DNA of 64,000 nucleotides. Source: JANSYA01 sp965243385 (GTDB lineage: Bacteria > Spirochaetota > Leptospiria > Leptospirales > Leptonemataceae). Shown piece after piece: positions 9,670 through 18,368 of this stretch. Where the stretch lies: contig CBDEUV010000002.1 of NCBI GenBank assembly GCA_965243385.1, positions 5,208,001 to 5,272,000 of the forward strand, written 5' to 3'. The position numbers and the translations under genes were made by a program. Numbering within the stretch: position 1 is the first letter of the stretch; every line of letters starts with the position of its first letter. The notes below the pieces were generated by a model. The model did not search any database and was not told where the DNA came from. It was given only the letters and a program-made list of their open reading frames with translations.

Positions 9670-10956
9670 CTAGAGCAGGGTTTCGCGGATCGCGTGAATC
9701 ACGTCGGCCGCATCGTCGGCGCTCATGGCGCTGTACACCGGCAGCGACACGATATTGCGATAGATCGCTTCGGAGTTCGGATAGTCTTTCGCTTTGAGGC
9801 CGTAGGCTTTGCGATAACGACTGAGGCGATACAGCGGTATAAAGTGCAGACTCACGGCGATGTTGCGTGCGTACATCTCTTCGACGAAGCGATCGCGCGA
9901 GATGCGTTTCGCGCCGCCGCGTTTGCCCGGGCTGATTTCGAGGGTATACAGATGGTGCGCGGATTCATGAGCGGTGGGTGGGTTCAGTCGCAGTTCGCCG
10001 GAGGCCGCCAGATCCGCGAGGCCCTGATCGTAGGCGGCGTGAATATCGCCGCGGTGTTTCAGCATATCCGCGGAGCGTTCCAGCTGCACGCGGCCGAGCG
10101 CCGCGTTGATGTCGGACATATTGTACTTAAAGCCCTGATCGACGACGTCGTAGACCCAGCGCTTGCGGCCGTACGTCTGCCCTTTGATTCCGTGCAGTCG
10201 CATACGTCGCACGCGATCGGCCAGGCTTTTGTCGTTCGTGGTCAGCATTCCGCCTTCGCCGGTCGTCAGATTCTTCGTGGCGTAAAAACTGAAGGCGGTC
10301 GCGTCGCCGATGCCGCCGATTTGCCGCTCGTCGTACGCGGCCGGGAAGGCGTGTGCTGCGTCCTCTAAGATTTTCAGGCGATAGCGTTTCGCAAGAGCGC
10401 GCAGCTCGTCCATTTCGCAGGGGCGCCCGCCCAGGTGCACCGGCAGAATCGCGCGGATTCGTTTTTTAGAAGGGCGGTGGACGAGCTTCCCGTTTTTGTA
10501 CGCGCAGTCTTTCGCGATAAAGGCCTCGATGATCTCCGCGTCCATGAGATAGCTGTCGCGATTCACGTCCAGAATCAGGGGCAGGCTGCCGCTGTATTCG
10601 ACGATCTCCGCGCTCGCCGTAAAGGTGAGTGCCGGCACGAGCACCGCGTCATCGGGCCCGAGCTGCCAGGCGGCGAGCGCCAGGTGCAGGGCCGCGGTAC
10701 ACGAATTCACAGCTACGGCTTCCGCGGCGCCGACCGCTTCCGCGAATTCCGCTTCGAATTGCAGGGTCTCCGGTCCCGAGGTCAACCATCCCGATTTGAG
10801 TACCCGGGTGACCGCTGCGACTTCGGCCGCTCCGATGTCCGGACGGGCGAAGTGCAGCTTTCGCGTACGCAGCCGCCGGCGCTTTGGTTTTGCGTTCGCG
10901 GGCGGCGTAGCTTCCGCGGGATTGAGAGGCTGACGATCGGCGGGGTTGGCGGGCAT
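9670..10956 (-). CDS. DegT/DnrJ/EryC1/StrS family PLP aminotransferase
   Basis: 428 residues from ATG 10956, which has an AGGA ribosome site about ten bases upstream; the frame also opens earlier at a TTG, which is less likely. Hallmarks are the Lys-PLP segment FYATKNLTTGEGG (K228), ILEDAAHAF, PVHLGGRPCEMD, GFKYNMSDINAALG and the C-terminal HFIPLYRLSRY. The enzyme transaminates a nucleotide-linked keto sugar in surface polysaccharide synthesis. It is divergent from the epimerase gene at 11055, and glycosyltransferase genes follow, supporting an O-antigen or capsule role. The exact sugar cannot be told from sequence. Confidence 0.93.
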   Translation of the reverse strand: MPANPADRQPLNPAEATPPANAKPKRRRLRTRKLHFARPDIGAAEVAAVTRVLKSGWLTSGPETLQFEAEFAEAVGAAEAVAVNSCTAALHLALAAWQLGPDDAVLVPALTFTASAEIVEYSGSLPLILDVNRDSYLMDAEIIEAFIAKDCAYKNGKLVHRPSKKRIRAILPVHLGGRPCEMDELRALAKRYRLKILEDAAHAFPAAYDERQIGGIGDATAFSFYATKNLTTGEGGMLTTNDKSLADRVRRMRLHGIKGQTYGRKRWVYDVVDQGFKYNMSDINAALGRVQLERSADMLKHRGDIHAAYDQGLADLAASGELRLNPPTAHESAHHLYTLEISPGKRGGAKRISRDRFVEEMYARNIAVSLHFIPLYRLSRYRKAYGLKAKDYPNSEAIYRNIVSLPVYSAMSADDAADVIHAIRETLL

Positions 10957-11054
10957 GACGGCGGGTCCTGATTTCCTTTTCGGAGTTCTGTCCTGTACTT
11001 CTATTCGGAATTCTATTGAAGAAGATAAGAGATCCGGAAATTTGTACACTAAAA

Positions 11055-12038
11055 ATGTCCACAAAACTGCGAATTCTGCTCACCGGCGCCTCTGGATATA
11101 TCGGCTCCGCCATCGGCCGGGACCTGGAAGCGGCCGGCCACACGGTCGTGGGAGTGTCGCGGCGCGCTCCGGAAGCTCGCGCCCGGCCGGCAGACGCCGA
11201 ATCCGCCGCCGGTAAGCATCAGCAGAGAACGGGCAGCCCTGAGAATTTGCGCTCCGCGTATCGTCCGGCGGAGAGCGTCGTGTGCGATCTCGGCGATGCG
11301 GACGCGACCGCCAGGATTCTGGCGGATCTGGAGCCCTGTTCGGTGATTGTGCATACGGCCGCCGCGACGGGCCCGGCCGCCGATCGCGCGGAATCGGGCG
11401 AAGGGCTGCATCCAAGCCTCGGCATGTTGCAGAACCTGTATGCAGCGACGCGCACCTGGAATGCCCGCTGGATCCACCTGAGCTCGGTCTCGGTTTACGG
11501 CGATGCCGATCGCACCGAAGTGGTGCGGGTGGACGACGCGCTGCGGCCGGCCACAGCCTACGGCCGCTCCAAGCTCGCCTGCGAAGAGTTCTTGAGCGAT
11601 CGCGCGCCGGCGGATTGCCGCATTTTGAGAATTACGCCGGTCTACAGCGCGAATGCGCTGCGAAACGTCGCCGTGCGGGTTTATTTACCAGGGACTCCGC
11701 TGCGCCTGCGCATTCTACCGGAACCGCGCCACAGCCTCTGCGCCTTAGACACGCTCGTGCAGCGGGTGCGGGAGCATGTCGCGGATGGCGAAAAACGCGT
11801 TCTGGTCGAACATACCACTGACGCCGACGAACACGCCCAGCACGCTCTCGCCCGGCAATTCTCGCGCGGCCCGCTGATCCGCTTTCCCGAGATTGTGTTT
11901 CGGCCGATGTATGTTATACTGGGCTGGCTTCCAGGCCGTGCGGCGTACCAACTGCGCTGCGTGTACTGGAAGCTGTTTCGGTCGAATCTCTATGAGTCCC
12001 CTCAGCTTCAATTGGGCGGGAGCGCGCCGACCCGCTGA
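11055..12038 (+). CDS. NAD-dependent epimerase/dehydratase (extended SDR)
   Basis: 327 residues from ATG 11055. The Rossmann motif LLTGASGYIGSAIGRDL, a catalytic serine in LSSVSVYGD and the Tyr-Lys pair AYGRSKLACEEF (YxxxK) define an extended short-chain dehydrogenase acting on nucleotide sugars. About 45 residues between strands 2 and 3 are an unusually proline- and alanine-rich insertion. It is divergent from the DegT aminotransferase gene (about 100 bp apart) and overlaps the next gene by 47 bp. A sugar epimerase or reductase role in polysaccharide synthesis is likely. Confidence 0.88.
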   Translation: MSTKLRILLTGASGYIGSAIGRDLEAAGHTVVGVSRRAPEARARPADAESAAGKHQQRTGSPENLRSAYRPAESVVCDLGDADATARILADLEPCSVIVHTAAATGPAADRAESGEGLHPSLGMLQNLYAATRTWNARWIHLSSVSVYGDADRTEVVRVDDALRPATAYGRSKLACEEFLSDRAPADCRILRITPVYSANALRNVAVRVYLPGTPLRLRILPEPRHSLCALDTLVQRVREHVADGEKRVLVEHTTDADEHAQHALARQFSRGPLIRFPEIVFRPMYVILGWLPGRAAYQLRCVYWKLFRSNLYESPQLQLGGSAPTR

Positions 12039-13224
12039 TTCGCGTCGCAGATTCCGCGCCGCCGGCCCGAGTCGGGTCCGGAGCGGCCCCGCGGCTCTGT
12101 GCAAATTCGCGGTGCTTGCCGGAGTGCTGTCGGGCTCTCTGAACTGCGCGCAGTACGGCGGTCAGCAGGGTTTCCTGGGATTGCTGGGCGCGATGGGCGT
12201 CGCGGGCGCCAGTCCGATCGAGTCGATCACCCAGGTGCCGACGACCGTGATCACCGGTTCGCCGACCAACGTGGCGGTCAGTCCGGTGGATCTCAGTCGC
12301 TCATTCGTATTATGCAGTCAGACCGCGGGCAGTTCCAACGCCGACAATTTCGTCACCTGTCAGCTGAGCGCGACGAACCAGGTGACGCTCGAAACCTTCG
12401 ATCCCAACAATCAAAACATCGCCCTGTCGGTGGTCCAGTTTTCGAGCGGCGCCGTCGTGCAGCGCGGCAGCGCAACGCTCGCCGCCGGGGACAGCCTGCT
12501 GGATATTTCGATCGCGGCGGTGAACCTGGCGCAGACCTTCGTGCTGCTTACGATGCGCATCAATTCCACCAGCAACTCCATCGATGAACAGCGGGAAGTG
12601 GCGCCGCAGTTTCCGAACGCCTCGACTCTGCGTTTGCTGCGCGGCGCGACCGGCACCACCGTGAATGTGGAGTGGCAGGTGGTGCAGCTGTCCGCCGCCT
12701 CCGTTCAGTCGGGCGTCGCGACCATGAGTGCGGGAAACGCGAGCGCCACCGCCGCGGCGGCGCCCTTCGATCCGGCGAAATCCTTTGTGTTGCACTATCA
12801 AACCGCGGACGCCACTGTGCTGGGTCGCGAAAATTCTCTGTATGTTCGCAGCGCGCCGGACGCCGGCGGCGCGAGCATTCAGTTTTTTCGTAATCAGTCG
12901 ACCGGTGCGGTGAACGCGCATTATTTTTTAATCAGCATGCTCGATCTGTCGACGGTGCAGCGCGGGACCCTGAGTTTCAGCGCAGTGTACACGAATACGC
13001 CGGTGCTGACCGCGGCTCTGAGCGCCGTCGACACCGGGCGGTCGATCGCGCTCGGCGCCGCCGACATCGTGAATCCCGGCGGTCTCACGTCTTCAGCCGA
13101 CCAGGATTCCGGCAAGATTCGAACCGCGCTTCAGTCTTCAACGGCGGTCGAGGTCGAGCGCCAGTCCGCTGAATCGCCGCGCACCGGCACCATCAACTGG
13201 CAGGTCGTGCAATTTCAGAATTGA
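11992..13224 (+). CDS. Repeat-containing surface lipoprotein of unknown function
   Basis: 410 residues from ATG 11992, overlapping the end of the epimerase gene. A long basic leader precedes a hydrophobic run and the lipobox SGSLNC (C52), so it is probably lipidated despite the long N-region. The mature part is built of three to four degenerate beta-rich units. Each carries a WQVVQ-type strand (ALSVVQFSSG, VEWQVVQLSA, INWQVVQFQN), then a G-x-A-T-M/L-x-AG turn, then a D-x-S/A-x-S-FVL strand. No family was recognised. The serine, threonine and alanine richness and repeated strands suggest an adhesin-like or structural beta domain on the surface, by inference. Confidence 0.7.
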   Translation: MSPLSFNWAGARRPADSRRRFRAAGPSRVRSGPAALCKFAVLAGVLSGSLNCAQYGGQQGFLGLLGAMGVAGASPIESITQVPTTVITGSPTNVAVSPVDLSRSFVLCSQTAGSSNADNFVTCQLSATNQVTLETFDPNNQNIALSVVQFSSGAVVQRGSATLAAGDSLLDISIAAVNLAQTFVLLTMRINSTSNSIDEQREVAPQFPNASTLRLLRGATGTTVNVEWQVVQLSAASVQSGVATMSAGNASATAAAAPFDPAKSFVLHYQTADATVLGRENSLYVRSAPDAGGASIQFFRNQSTGAVNAHYFLISMLDLSTVQRGTLSFSAVYTNTPVLTAALSAVDTGRSIALGAADIVNPGGLTSSADQDSGKIRTALQSSTAVEVERQSAESPRTGTINWQVVQFQN

Positions 13225-13228
13225 ACGG

Positions 13229-14209
13229 CTAACCGGCGTTTTCGTAGGAGCGGCGAAAGCGCGATATGCGGCTGCGATAGAAACGGTTCACCGCGCCCAG
13301 CCCGACCGCTGCAAGCAGCCGTCCGGTGACGGCCCGGGTGAATTTCAGAGCGTAGGCCAGGGCGAAGCGACCGGGATAGATTTCGCGCTGGGCCTTGCGC
13401 ATTTCGCGCAGCGAACGAAACCAGTTGCGGTCCGCGGCGCCGTCAAAGCGCATATTGGCGAGCACGCCGTCCACGCTCACAAATCGCGCGCCCAGCGCCT
13501 GGAAGCGCAACGCCAGCTCGTAGTCCATCGCGAAACGATAGTCCAGTTTGAATAAGCCTGCGCGCGCGTAGACCTGGCGATGCACGAACATGGTGGGATG
13601 GTTCACGGTCATGTCGATGCCCAGCTGCTCCGGCAGCGACGGAAAGATCGCGTCCGCCTGATCCGCCTTCCAGTACTGCAGACGACCGCAGGCGATCCCG
13701 GCCCCGGGCTGGTCGCGAAAGGCCTGCACGACCCGCTCGACGGTATCGGTCGCGTACCAGTCGTCGGAATTCAAAATGCCGATGATTTCGCCGTTCGCCA
13801 GGGCCAGGCCCCGATTGAAGGCGTCGCTGATCCCCGCGTCTTTTTCGCTGACCCAGGCGGCCAGCCGTCCGGCGTGCGCGCGGATGATATCGACCGTCCC
13901 GTCCCGGGAGCCGCCGTCGATCAGGATGTATTCGATTTCGCCGCGATAGCTCTGTTCGAAAACGCTGCGCATCGCGTCCGGCAGCGTCGACTCGCGATTT
14001 AGAACGACCGTCACGATGCTGACCAGCGGCAGCGCGCTTGCGTCGCCGTTCGTGACACGCGTATTTTCTTCTAAGATATTAGCGTTGCGCTCGTGCGCTG
14101 CGCTGCGGGTGAGGGCCGGGTGGGCCAGCATGGCGGCGCGGGCCGTCTCCAGGTCGGGGCCCGGGCGGGCCGGCGCTTCGGGATGCAGTTCCGGTGGTGG
14201 CAGCTTCAT
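13229..14209 (-). CDS. Glycosyltransferase family 2
   Basis: 326 residues from ATG 14209, whose ATGA overlaps the stop of the upstream membrane gene, so the two are coupled. GT-A fold motifs are plain: VSIVTVVLNRESTLPDAM, ILIDGGSRDGT, EKDAGISDAFNRGLALANGEIIGILNSDDW (DxD equivalent) and the acceptor-side MDYELALRF. It resembles WcaA/colanic-acid type transferases. It probably adds a sugar to a lipid-linked surface glycan on the cytosolic side of the inner membrane. The first 45 residues are proline- and alanine-rich and not part of the GT domain. Confidence 0.92.
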   Translation of the reverse strand: MKLPPPELHPEAPARPGPDLETARAAMLAHPALTRSAAHERNANILEENTRVTNGDASALPLVSIVTVVLNRESTLPDAMRSVFEQSYRGEIEYILIDGGSRDGTVDIIRAHAGRLAAWVSEKDAGISDAFNRGLALANGEIIGILNSDDWYATDTVERVVQAFRDQPGAGIACGRLQYWKADQADAIFPSLPEQLGIDMTVNHPTMFVHRQVYARAGLFKLDYRFAMDYELALRFQALGARFVSVDGVLANMRFDGAADRNWFRSLREMRKAQREIYPGRFALAYALKFTRAVTGRLLAAVGLGAVNRFYRSRISRFRRSYENAG

Positions 14210-16830
14210 ATATCAGGGCTTTTCGATGTCGGCGGCGACAGGGAATCTTCGAGCGGCCGCAGCGCCGGCGCATGGAGAATCCAGCGCACCAGGCCCCGCC
14301 GCAAACGATCCGTTTCCGGCAGACGATACTCCAGACGCCGCGTCCCGGGCATACGCAAAAATTCCGCCAGGGCGCGAATTTCCCCGGGCCTGGCATCGCC
14401 GACCAGGACGTTGTCGTCGCGATCGCGCAGCAGACCGTATTCGTCCAGCCGGGTCGCCGTCGCGGCCAGGCTCGCGTAGCCCAGATTGAGAAAGGCCTTC
14501 ATACTGGCGAGCGGGATGGCCGTGCGTTGACCTGTTTCGAATTCTAGTGGATAATAGAAGGCGCCCGTTGCGGGTTCGCGCTCCCCGAGCTGTTCCACGA
14601 GGTCGCGGGCGCTCACGACGCTCTGGCTGACGGCCGGGCCGGGCAGCTCGCCGAGGGCTGCGTAGGGTTGAATAAAACGTGAAAAGTAATCGCCGCGAAT
14701 CGTAAAGGCGACGTTGATCAAAAGCAGCGCCGGCGCGAGAGCAAGCAGTACGCGCGCGAAACGATCGCGCCACTCGCCGCTTTCGCCGGATTTGCGGCTG
14801 GCGAATAATCGCGCCAGTTCCTGGACGCCGAGGGCGGCGAACAGCAGATAAAAAGCGAATACTGTTTCAAAGACGTAGCGGCCCCGATAGCTTTCGCCGC
14901 CATTGTGAAAGTACAGGCTGTAGACGCCGACGCCGCCCAGAAAAGCGAGCAGGAGGCGCAGCTGCATACCGCGGGGATCGAGCAGGGCGCGCCAGTGGCG
15001 CAGCGCGAGCAAAAGCGCCAGCGGTAGCAGCGGGAGTCCCCCGGGGGAAAGCTCGTGATTGAGCTCCGACACCCGATCGACGCCGTTCAGTAAAAATTTG
15101 CGAAAGCTGTGCCCCAGCGAACCGTAGGTCGGAAAACAGCCGTGCCCCGGCCCCCAGCCGATCGCCTGGCAGCCCGCCTCGAAATAGCGTTCAAAATAGA
15201 CGCGCGTATAAAACCAATGGTCGTGGCCCAGCGCGCGCGTATATAATTCGTAGAGCCATAAGGCCAGGCCGGCCGCAAGCGCCAGAGCGCTCAACCGCAG
15301 CAGGGCCGAGGGCGTCGACCAGTACGCGTAGCCCACAGGACGCTCGCGCCCGGACCATAGATTCGCGGCGATTAATGCAATCTCAGATGAAATTAGTGCA
15401 ATCGCGACCGGTACGGCAGCCTGGAGGCGCACGAAAGCCAGACCGACCAGCGCACCGACCAACATCAGGGTCCAGCCGGCGCGGTCCGGCCACTCCGCCC
15501 GGCGCGATTGGCCCGACTGTTGGGGAGATTTCGCATCGTCGGAAGCTCCGAACCGCAGGCCGGTATATGCGAGTAGAAGTGCGAGCAGCAGCGACTGGGT
15601 CGCGACATGCGACATATAAGTCCCGGTCAGAATCACCGTGGCGGGAGCGCAGGCGAAGAGGAACAGCGCGAAGATCCGGGTGGCGCGATGGTCGTCTGCG
15701 GTCCCGGCGAAGCCGTTCCGGGCGGAAACCAGGCGGCGCAGGAGTAACGCGAAGAGAGCGAAATTCAAGAGTGCCAGCAGCGCATTGGCGTGTCCCTGCA
15801 GTTTTACGAAGGCCAGTCCTGCGAGCAGCGCCGACCAGCCGTGAAAATGCGCGCTCGAAAAATCGGCCATCGCCATCGCCATGGAAGGGGGGCCAGTCGC
15901 GACGCCTGCGCCCGCGTTCGAAGCATCGATCGTGCCTGAATGGTTCAAAGGATCCGAATGATTCGGAGCGTCGAAAAAGACATAGGGCAACTGCAGCATC
16001 GCTTCGAAGCGCGCGGTCGAGATTCCGCTTTTCAGCAGTGCGCCGCTGAGTTCGCCGCGCAGGCGGCCGCTTTGGAAGATCAGCGCCTGCACGTGATAGG
16101 CGACTTCGTCTTCCAGGCGCGGTATCGCCGGGCCCGCCAGGGCGAAGCGCAGCGCGACGGCCAGCGTGAGAATCGCGAAGAGTAACAGGCCTGCCCTGTG
16201 CGGCAAAAAGCCTGCGCGTGACTGACTCGCAATCTCTTCGCCGTGGGCGATTCGCCTGCGCTGGAGCAGCAGCCAGATTCCGGCCGCGCAGAAAAAAATC
16301 GCGCCCGGCCGCGCCAGCCCGGCGATGACCATGCTCTGCCAGTAGTGACGTAGCAACACTCCTGAGTCCGGACCCGGCGCACCGCTCAGGTCGATGTGTG
16401 CGAAGGGAAATCCGAACATCAACGAAAGCGCGCAGGCGGCGGCGAGCCAGCCGCGAAAGCGCGGGGGCAGGGCGCTCAGCAACAGTCGGCTGCGGGCGAT
16501 CGTCGCGGCGGGAATCGTACGCAGTTGGCGCCATACTGCGTTCCCCATTCTGCGGCTGGCACGGCCGTCGCTCTCGGCGTCGCCGGCCGCCGGGCCTCCC
16601 GAAACCGCGGGAATCTCATTCGCGGCGCGCAGCAGGATCCAGAGCCAGAATGGAAAGAGCAGCGGCGAATAATAGAGCCACAACTGGGGCGCATCCAGGG
16701 ACCAGACCAGCGCCGTGGACCAGCGCGTCGCCTTGAGCACGAAGACATTCGCCGAAAGATTGAGCGCGGCGATCCCGCAGAGAAGGCCGTTCACGAGAAC
16801 GAGCAGATACAGACGCGCTGGTGATTGCAT
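14206..16830 (-). CDS. Large integral membrane protein, GT-C-like glycosyltransferase
   Basis: 874 residues from ATG 16830 with more than ten hydrophobic helices. The first large loop has RLEDEVAYHVQALIF, matching the acidic D/E-E-x-x-Y pattern of the GT-C (PMT/ArnT-like) catalytic loop. A later periplasmic part has CQAIGWGPGHGCFPTYGS, and the C-terminal 150 residues are soluble. GT-C enzymes use polyprenyl-phosphate sugars on the periplasmic face, so a role in glycan decoration, coupled with the GT2 gene just downstream, is reasonable. An O-antigen-related membrane protein of other type cannot be excluded. Confidence 0.65.
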   Translation of the reverse strand: MQSPARLYLLVLVNGLLCGIAALNLSANVFVLKATRWSTALVWSLDAPQLWLYYSPLLFPFWLWILLRAANEIPAVSGGPAAGDAESDGRASRRMGNAVWRQLRTIPAATIARSRLLLSALPPRFRGWLAAACALSLMFGFPFAHIDLSGAPGPDSGVLLRHYWQSMVIAGLARPGAIFFCAAGIWLLLQRRRIAHGEEIASQSRAGFLPHRAGLLLFAILTLAVALRFALAGPAIPRLEDEVAYHVQALIFQSGRLRGELSGALLKSGISTARFEAMLQLPYVFFDAPNHSDPLNHSGTIDASNAGAGVATGPPSMAMAMADFSSAHFHGWSALLAGLAFVKLQGHANALLALLNFALFALLLRRLVSARNGFAGTADDHRATRIFALFLFACAPATVILTGTYMSHVATQSLLLALLLAYTGLRFGASDDAKSPQQSGQSRRAEWPDRAGWTLMLVGALVGLAFVRLQAAVPVAIALISSEIALIAANLWSGRERPVGYAYWSTPSALLRLSALALAAGLALWLYELYTRALGHDHWFYTRVYFERYFEAGCQAIGWGPGHGCFPTYGSLGHSFRKFLLNGVDRVSELNHELSPGGLPLLPLALLLALRHWRALLDPRGMQLRLLLAFLGGVGVYSLYFHNGGESYRGRYVFETVFAFYLLFAALGVQELARLFASRKSGESGEWRDRFARVLLALAPALLLINVAFTIRGDYFSRFIQPYAALGELPGPAVSQSVVSARDLVEQLGEREPATGAFYYPLEFETGQRTAIPLASMKAFLNLGYASLAATATRLDEYGLLRDRDDNVLVGDARPGEIRALAEFLRMPGTRRLEYRLPETDRLRRGLVRWILHAPALRPLEDSLSPPTSKSPDI

Positions 16831-17126
16831 GGACGTTTCGACCGTCTGTCCAGGGTACGGCCGGCGGACAGCACAGCGTACCGGGAGCAGAGCAGCCAGA
16901 CTTTTTTGACGGATTCAGTCCGCGGGATTGCGCCTGGTTTCCGGCGGGCGATTCGTTGCTTCGATATTTTCACGAGCTTCGAACGAGTTTGCGCCAGCGT
17001 TCGAGAAGGATGAGCGGGCGGTTACGACTGCGTGAAAATACCAGCTGGCCCGCCCGCAGTGATTGCCGCGCCTGAGGCGGATTCATTATCCTGCGCTTAA
17101 GCTGAGACGGTAATGGAGCGAAAGGT
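16831..17126. other. Divergent intergenic region between the GT-C gene and the PYP gene
   Basis: 296 bases without a convincing gene. It must hold the start regions of both flanking genes. It contains an imperfect inverted repeat, CTTCGAACGAG ... GCGTTCGAGAAG (about 16976-17008), and just before the PYP start the purine run GGAGCGAAAGG, which can serve as its ribosome site. No standard -35/-10 pair stood out. Confidence 0.4.
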
Positions 17127-17555
17127 ATGGGCGATCTGATGGAAAAATTTCGAGAGAAAGGCATTCGCCAGGCGAATTCCGCCTCGAATTTCGTGCCCGC
17201 GAATGTACTTGAAGGCGTCAATTCCATGTCCGACGCCGAACTCAACGCGCTGGATTTTGGCGTCGTGCGAGTCGACAACCAGGGCAAGATTCTCTTTTAC
17301 AATCGCTACGAATCGGATCTGGCGGGCATATCGCCGGCTGAGGCGACCGGCAAAAATTTTTTCTATGACGTGGCCCCCTGCACGAACAACCGCCTCTTTC
17401 TGGGATCGTTTCAGCAGGGGGTTCGGGACGCCGCACTGCATATCCTCTTCTTTTATACGTTCACCTATCGGATGAAGCCGACGTACGTGAAAGTGGTTCT
17501 GCTCAAGACTAAACCCGACGACAACTGGATCTTCGTGCAGAAGATGGGAGCCTGA
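17127..17555 (+). CDS. Photoactive yellow protein homologue (PAS-domain blue-light sensor)
   Basis: 142 residues from ATG 17127. After about 30 extra N-terminal residues the whole chain aligns with photoactive yellow protein of Halorhodospira (recalled sequence). ALDFGVVRVDNQGKILFYN matches the first PAS strands, GKNFFYDVAPCTNN matches the chromophore loop, and the last strand NWIFVQKM is also kept. The cysteine that carries p-coumaric acid (Cys69 in PYP) is C85; the residues binding the phenolate, Tyr42 and Glu46, are Y58 and E62. Thr50 is alanine (A66) and Arg52 is isoleucine (I68), so colour and kinetics should differ. Established biology needs p-coumaroyl-CoA supplied by tyrosine ammonia lyase and a CoA ligase; neither is in the window. 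A cytosolic light or redox sensor acting through the next gene is inferred. It is not simply a generic PAS domain, since the APC motif is specific. Confidence 0.85.
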   Translation: MGDLMEKFREKGIRQANSASNFVPANVLEGVNSMSDAELNALDFGVVRVDNQGKILFYNRYESDLAGISPAEATGKNFFYDVAPCTNNRLFLGSFQQGVRDAALHILFFYTFTYRMKPTYVKVVLLKTKPDDNWIFVQKMGA

Positions 17556-17559
17556 AGCG

Positions 17560-18297
17560 ATGGGCCTGCTTGAAGATGTCGAAGGCCGGTACAACACCGG
17601 CGATCTGGAGGCGAACTGGCGCGTGGCCCTGAACGAAGGCGGACTGCCGGCGGACGATCGTGAAAGCCTGCTCATGGAAGTGCGCAACACCTGGCGCGAG
17701 CTGCTGCGTGTACTGCAGGACATTGAAGACGAAGAAGAACGCTCGCGCGCTCTCGTGAACGCCTACATCGAGGAGCGCAGTCGCTGGCTTCTGATCAATA
17801 CGCAGCTGCAATACCAGATATTTCGCGACGGCCAGCCGAATTTACGTCGTTCCCATCAGGCGATGCTCGTGAGCCGCTTCGCCGAATTCCTCGAAGGCTT
17901 TCTGAATCCGGAAGAGGTGCCGGTCATCAATCGATTCCTGGCCGCGCCGACGGAGGAAACTCTTACGGGAGAAGCGGTCGAAAGTCTGGACGACCAGCTC
18001 CGGGATCTGTACGCTGATCGGGAACAATTGCAACGAACGCTGGGCACCGCCGACCCCGACGCGCTAATCGGCATGATACAGAGTCTGGAAGATCAGGCGC
18101 AGGACCAGTACGCCGAACGGGAGCTCCTGCAAAACCGTCTGGGGATTTCCGCGAGCGAAGATATTCTGAATTTCGTCGATAGCATGGACGAACAGCTCCA
18201 GGATCTATACGCGGACAACGAAAACGCGATCTTAGTCGATGGCCGGTCGGTAACGGTCACGGGCGCCCGCAAGATCATCGTCCGCCGCAAAGCCTGA
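17560..18297 (+). CDS. Hypothetical helical protein with three 33-residue repeats, paired with the PYP gene
   Basis: 245 residues; the ATG lies four bases after the PYP stop, so the two genes form an operon. Residues 1-135 are helical and acidic. Three repeats then start at exactly 33-residue spacing (142, 175, 208), each beginning S-L/M-x-D/E-Q and continuing with DLYADREQLQ-like text and a short GTADPDALIG-like turn. The tail ends in basic strands (GARKIIVRRKA). No known family or output domain was recognised. The strict coupling suggests it is the signalling partner of the photoreceptor, by inference. Confidence 0.75.
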   Translation: MGLLEDVEGRYNTGDLEANWRVALNEGGLPADDRESLLMEVRNTWRELLRVLQDIEDEEERSRALVNAYIEERSRWLLINTQLQYQIFRDGQPNLRRSHQAMLVSRFAEFLEGFLNPEEVPVINRFLAAPTEETLTGEAVESLDDQLRDLYADREQLQRTLGTADPDALIGMIQSLEDQAQDQYAERELLQNRLGISASEDILNFVDSMDEQLQDLYADNENAILVDGRSVTVTGARKIIVRRKA

Positions 18298-18368
18298 ATC
18301 GCGGGCGCGGACCTGTATAGAGGAAGGGGCCGTCGCCGGCCGACCTGCTTTGATTCGATCGGCTCGCA

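Noticed and set aside
16821..17075. 84-codon open frame upstream of the PYP gene
   Set aside because: It begins inside the divergent GT-C gene, has no ribosome site and shows no recognisable protein features.
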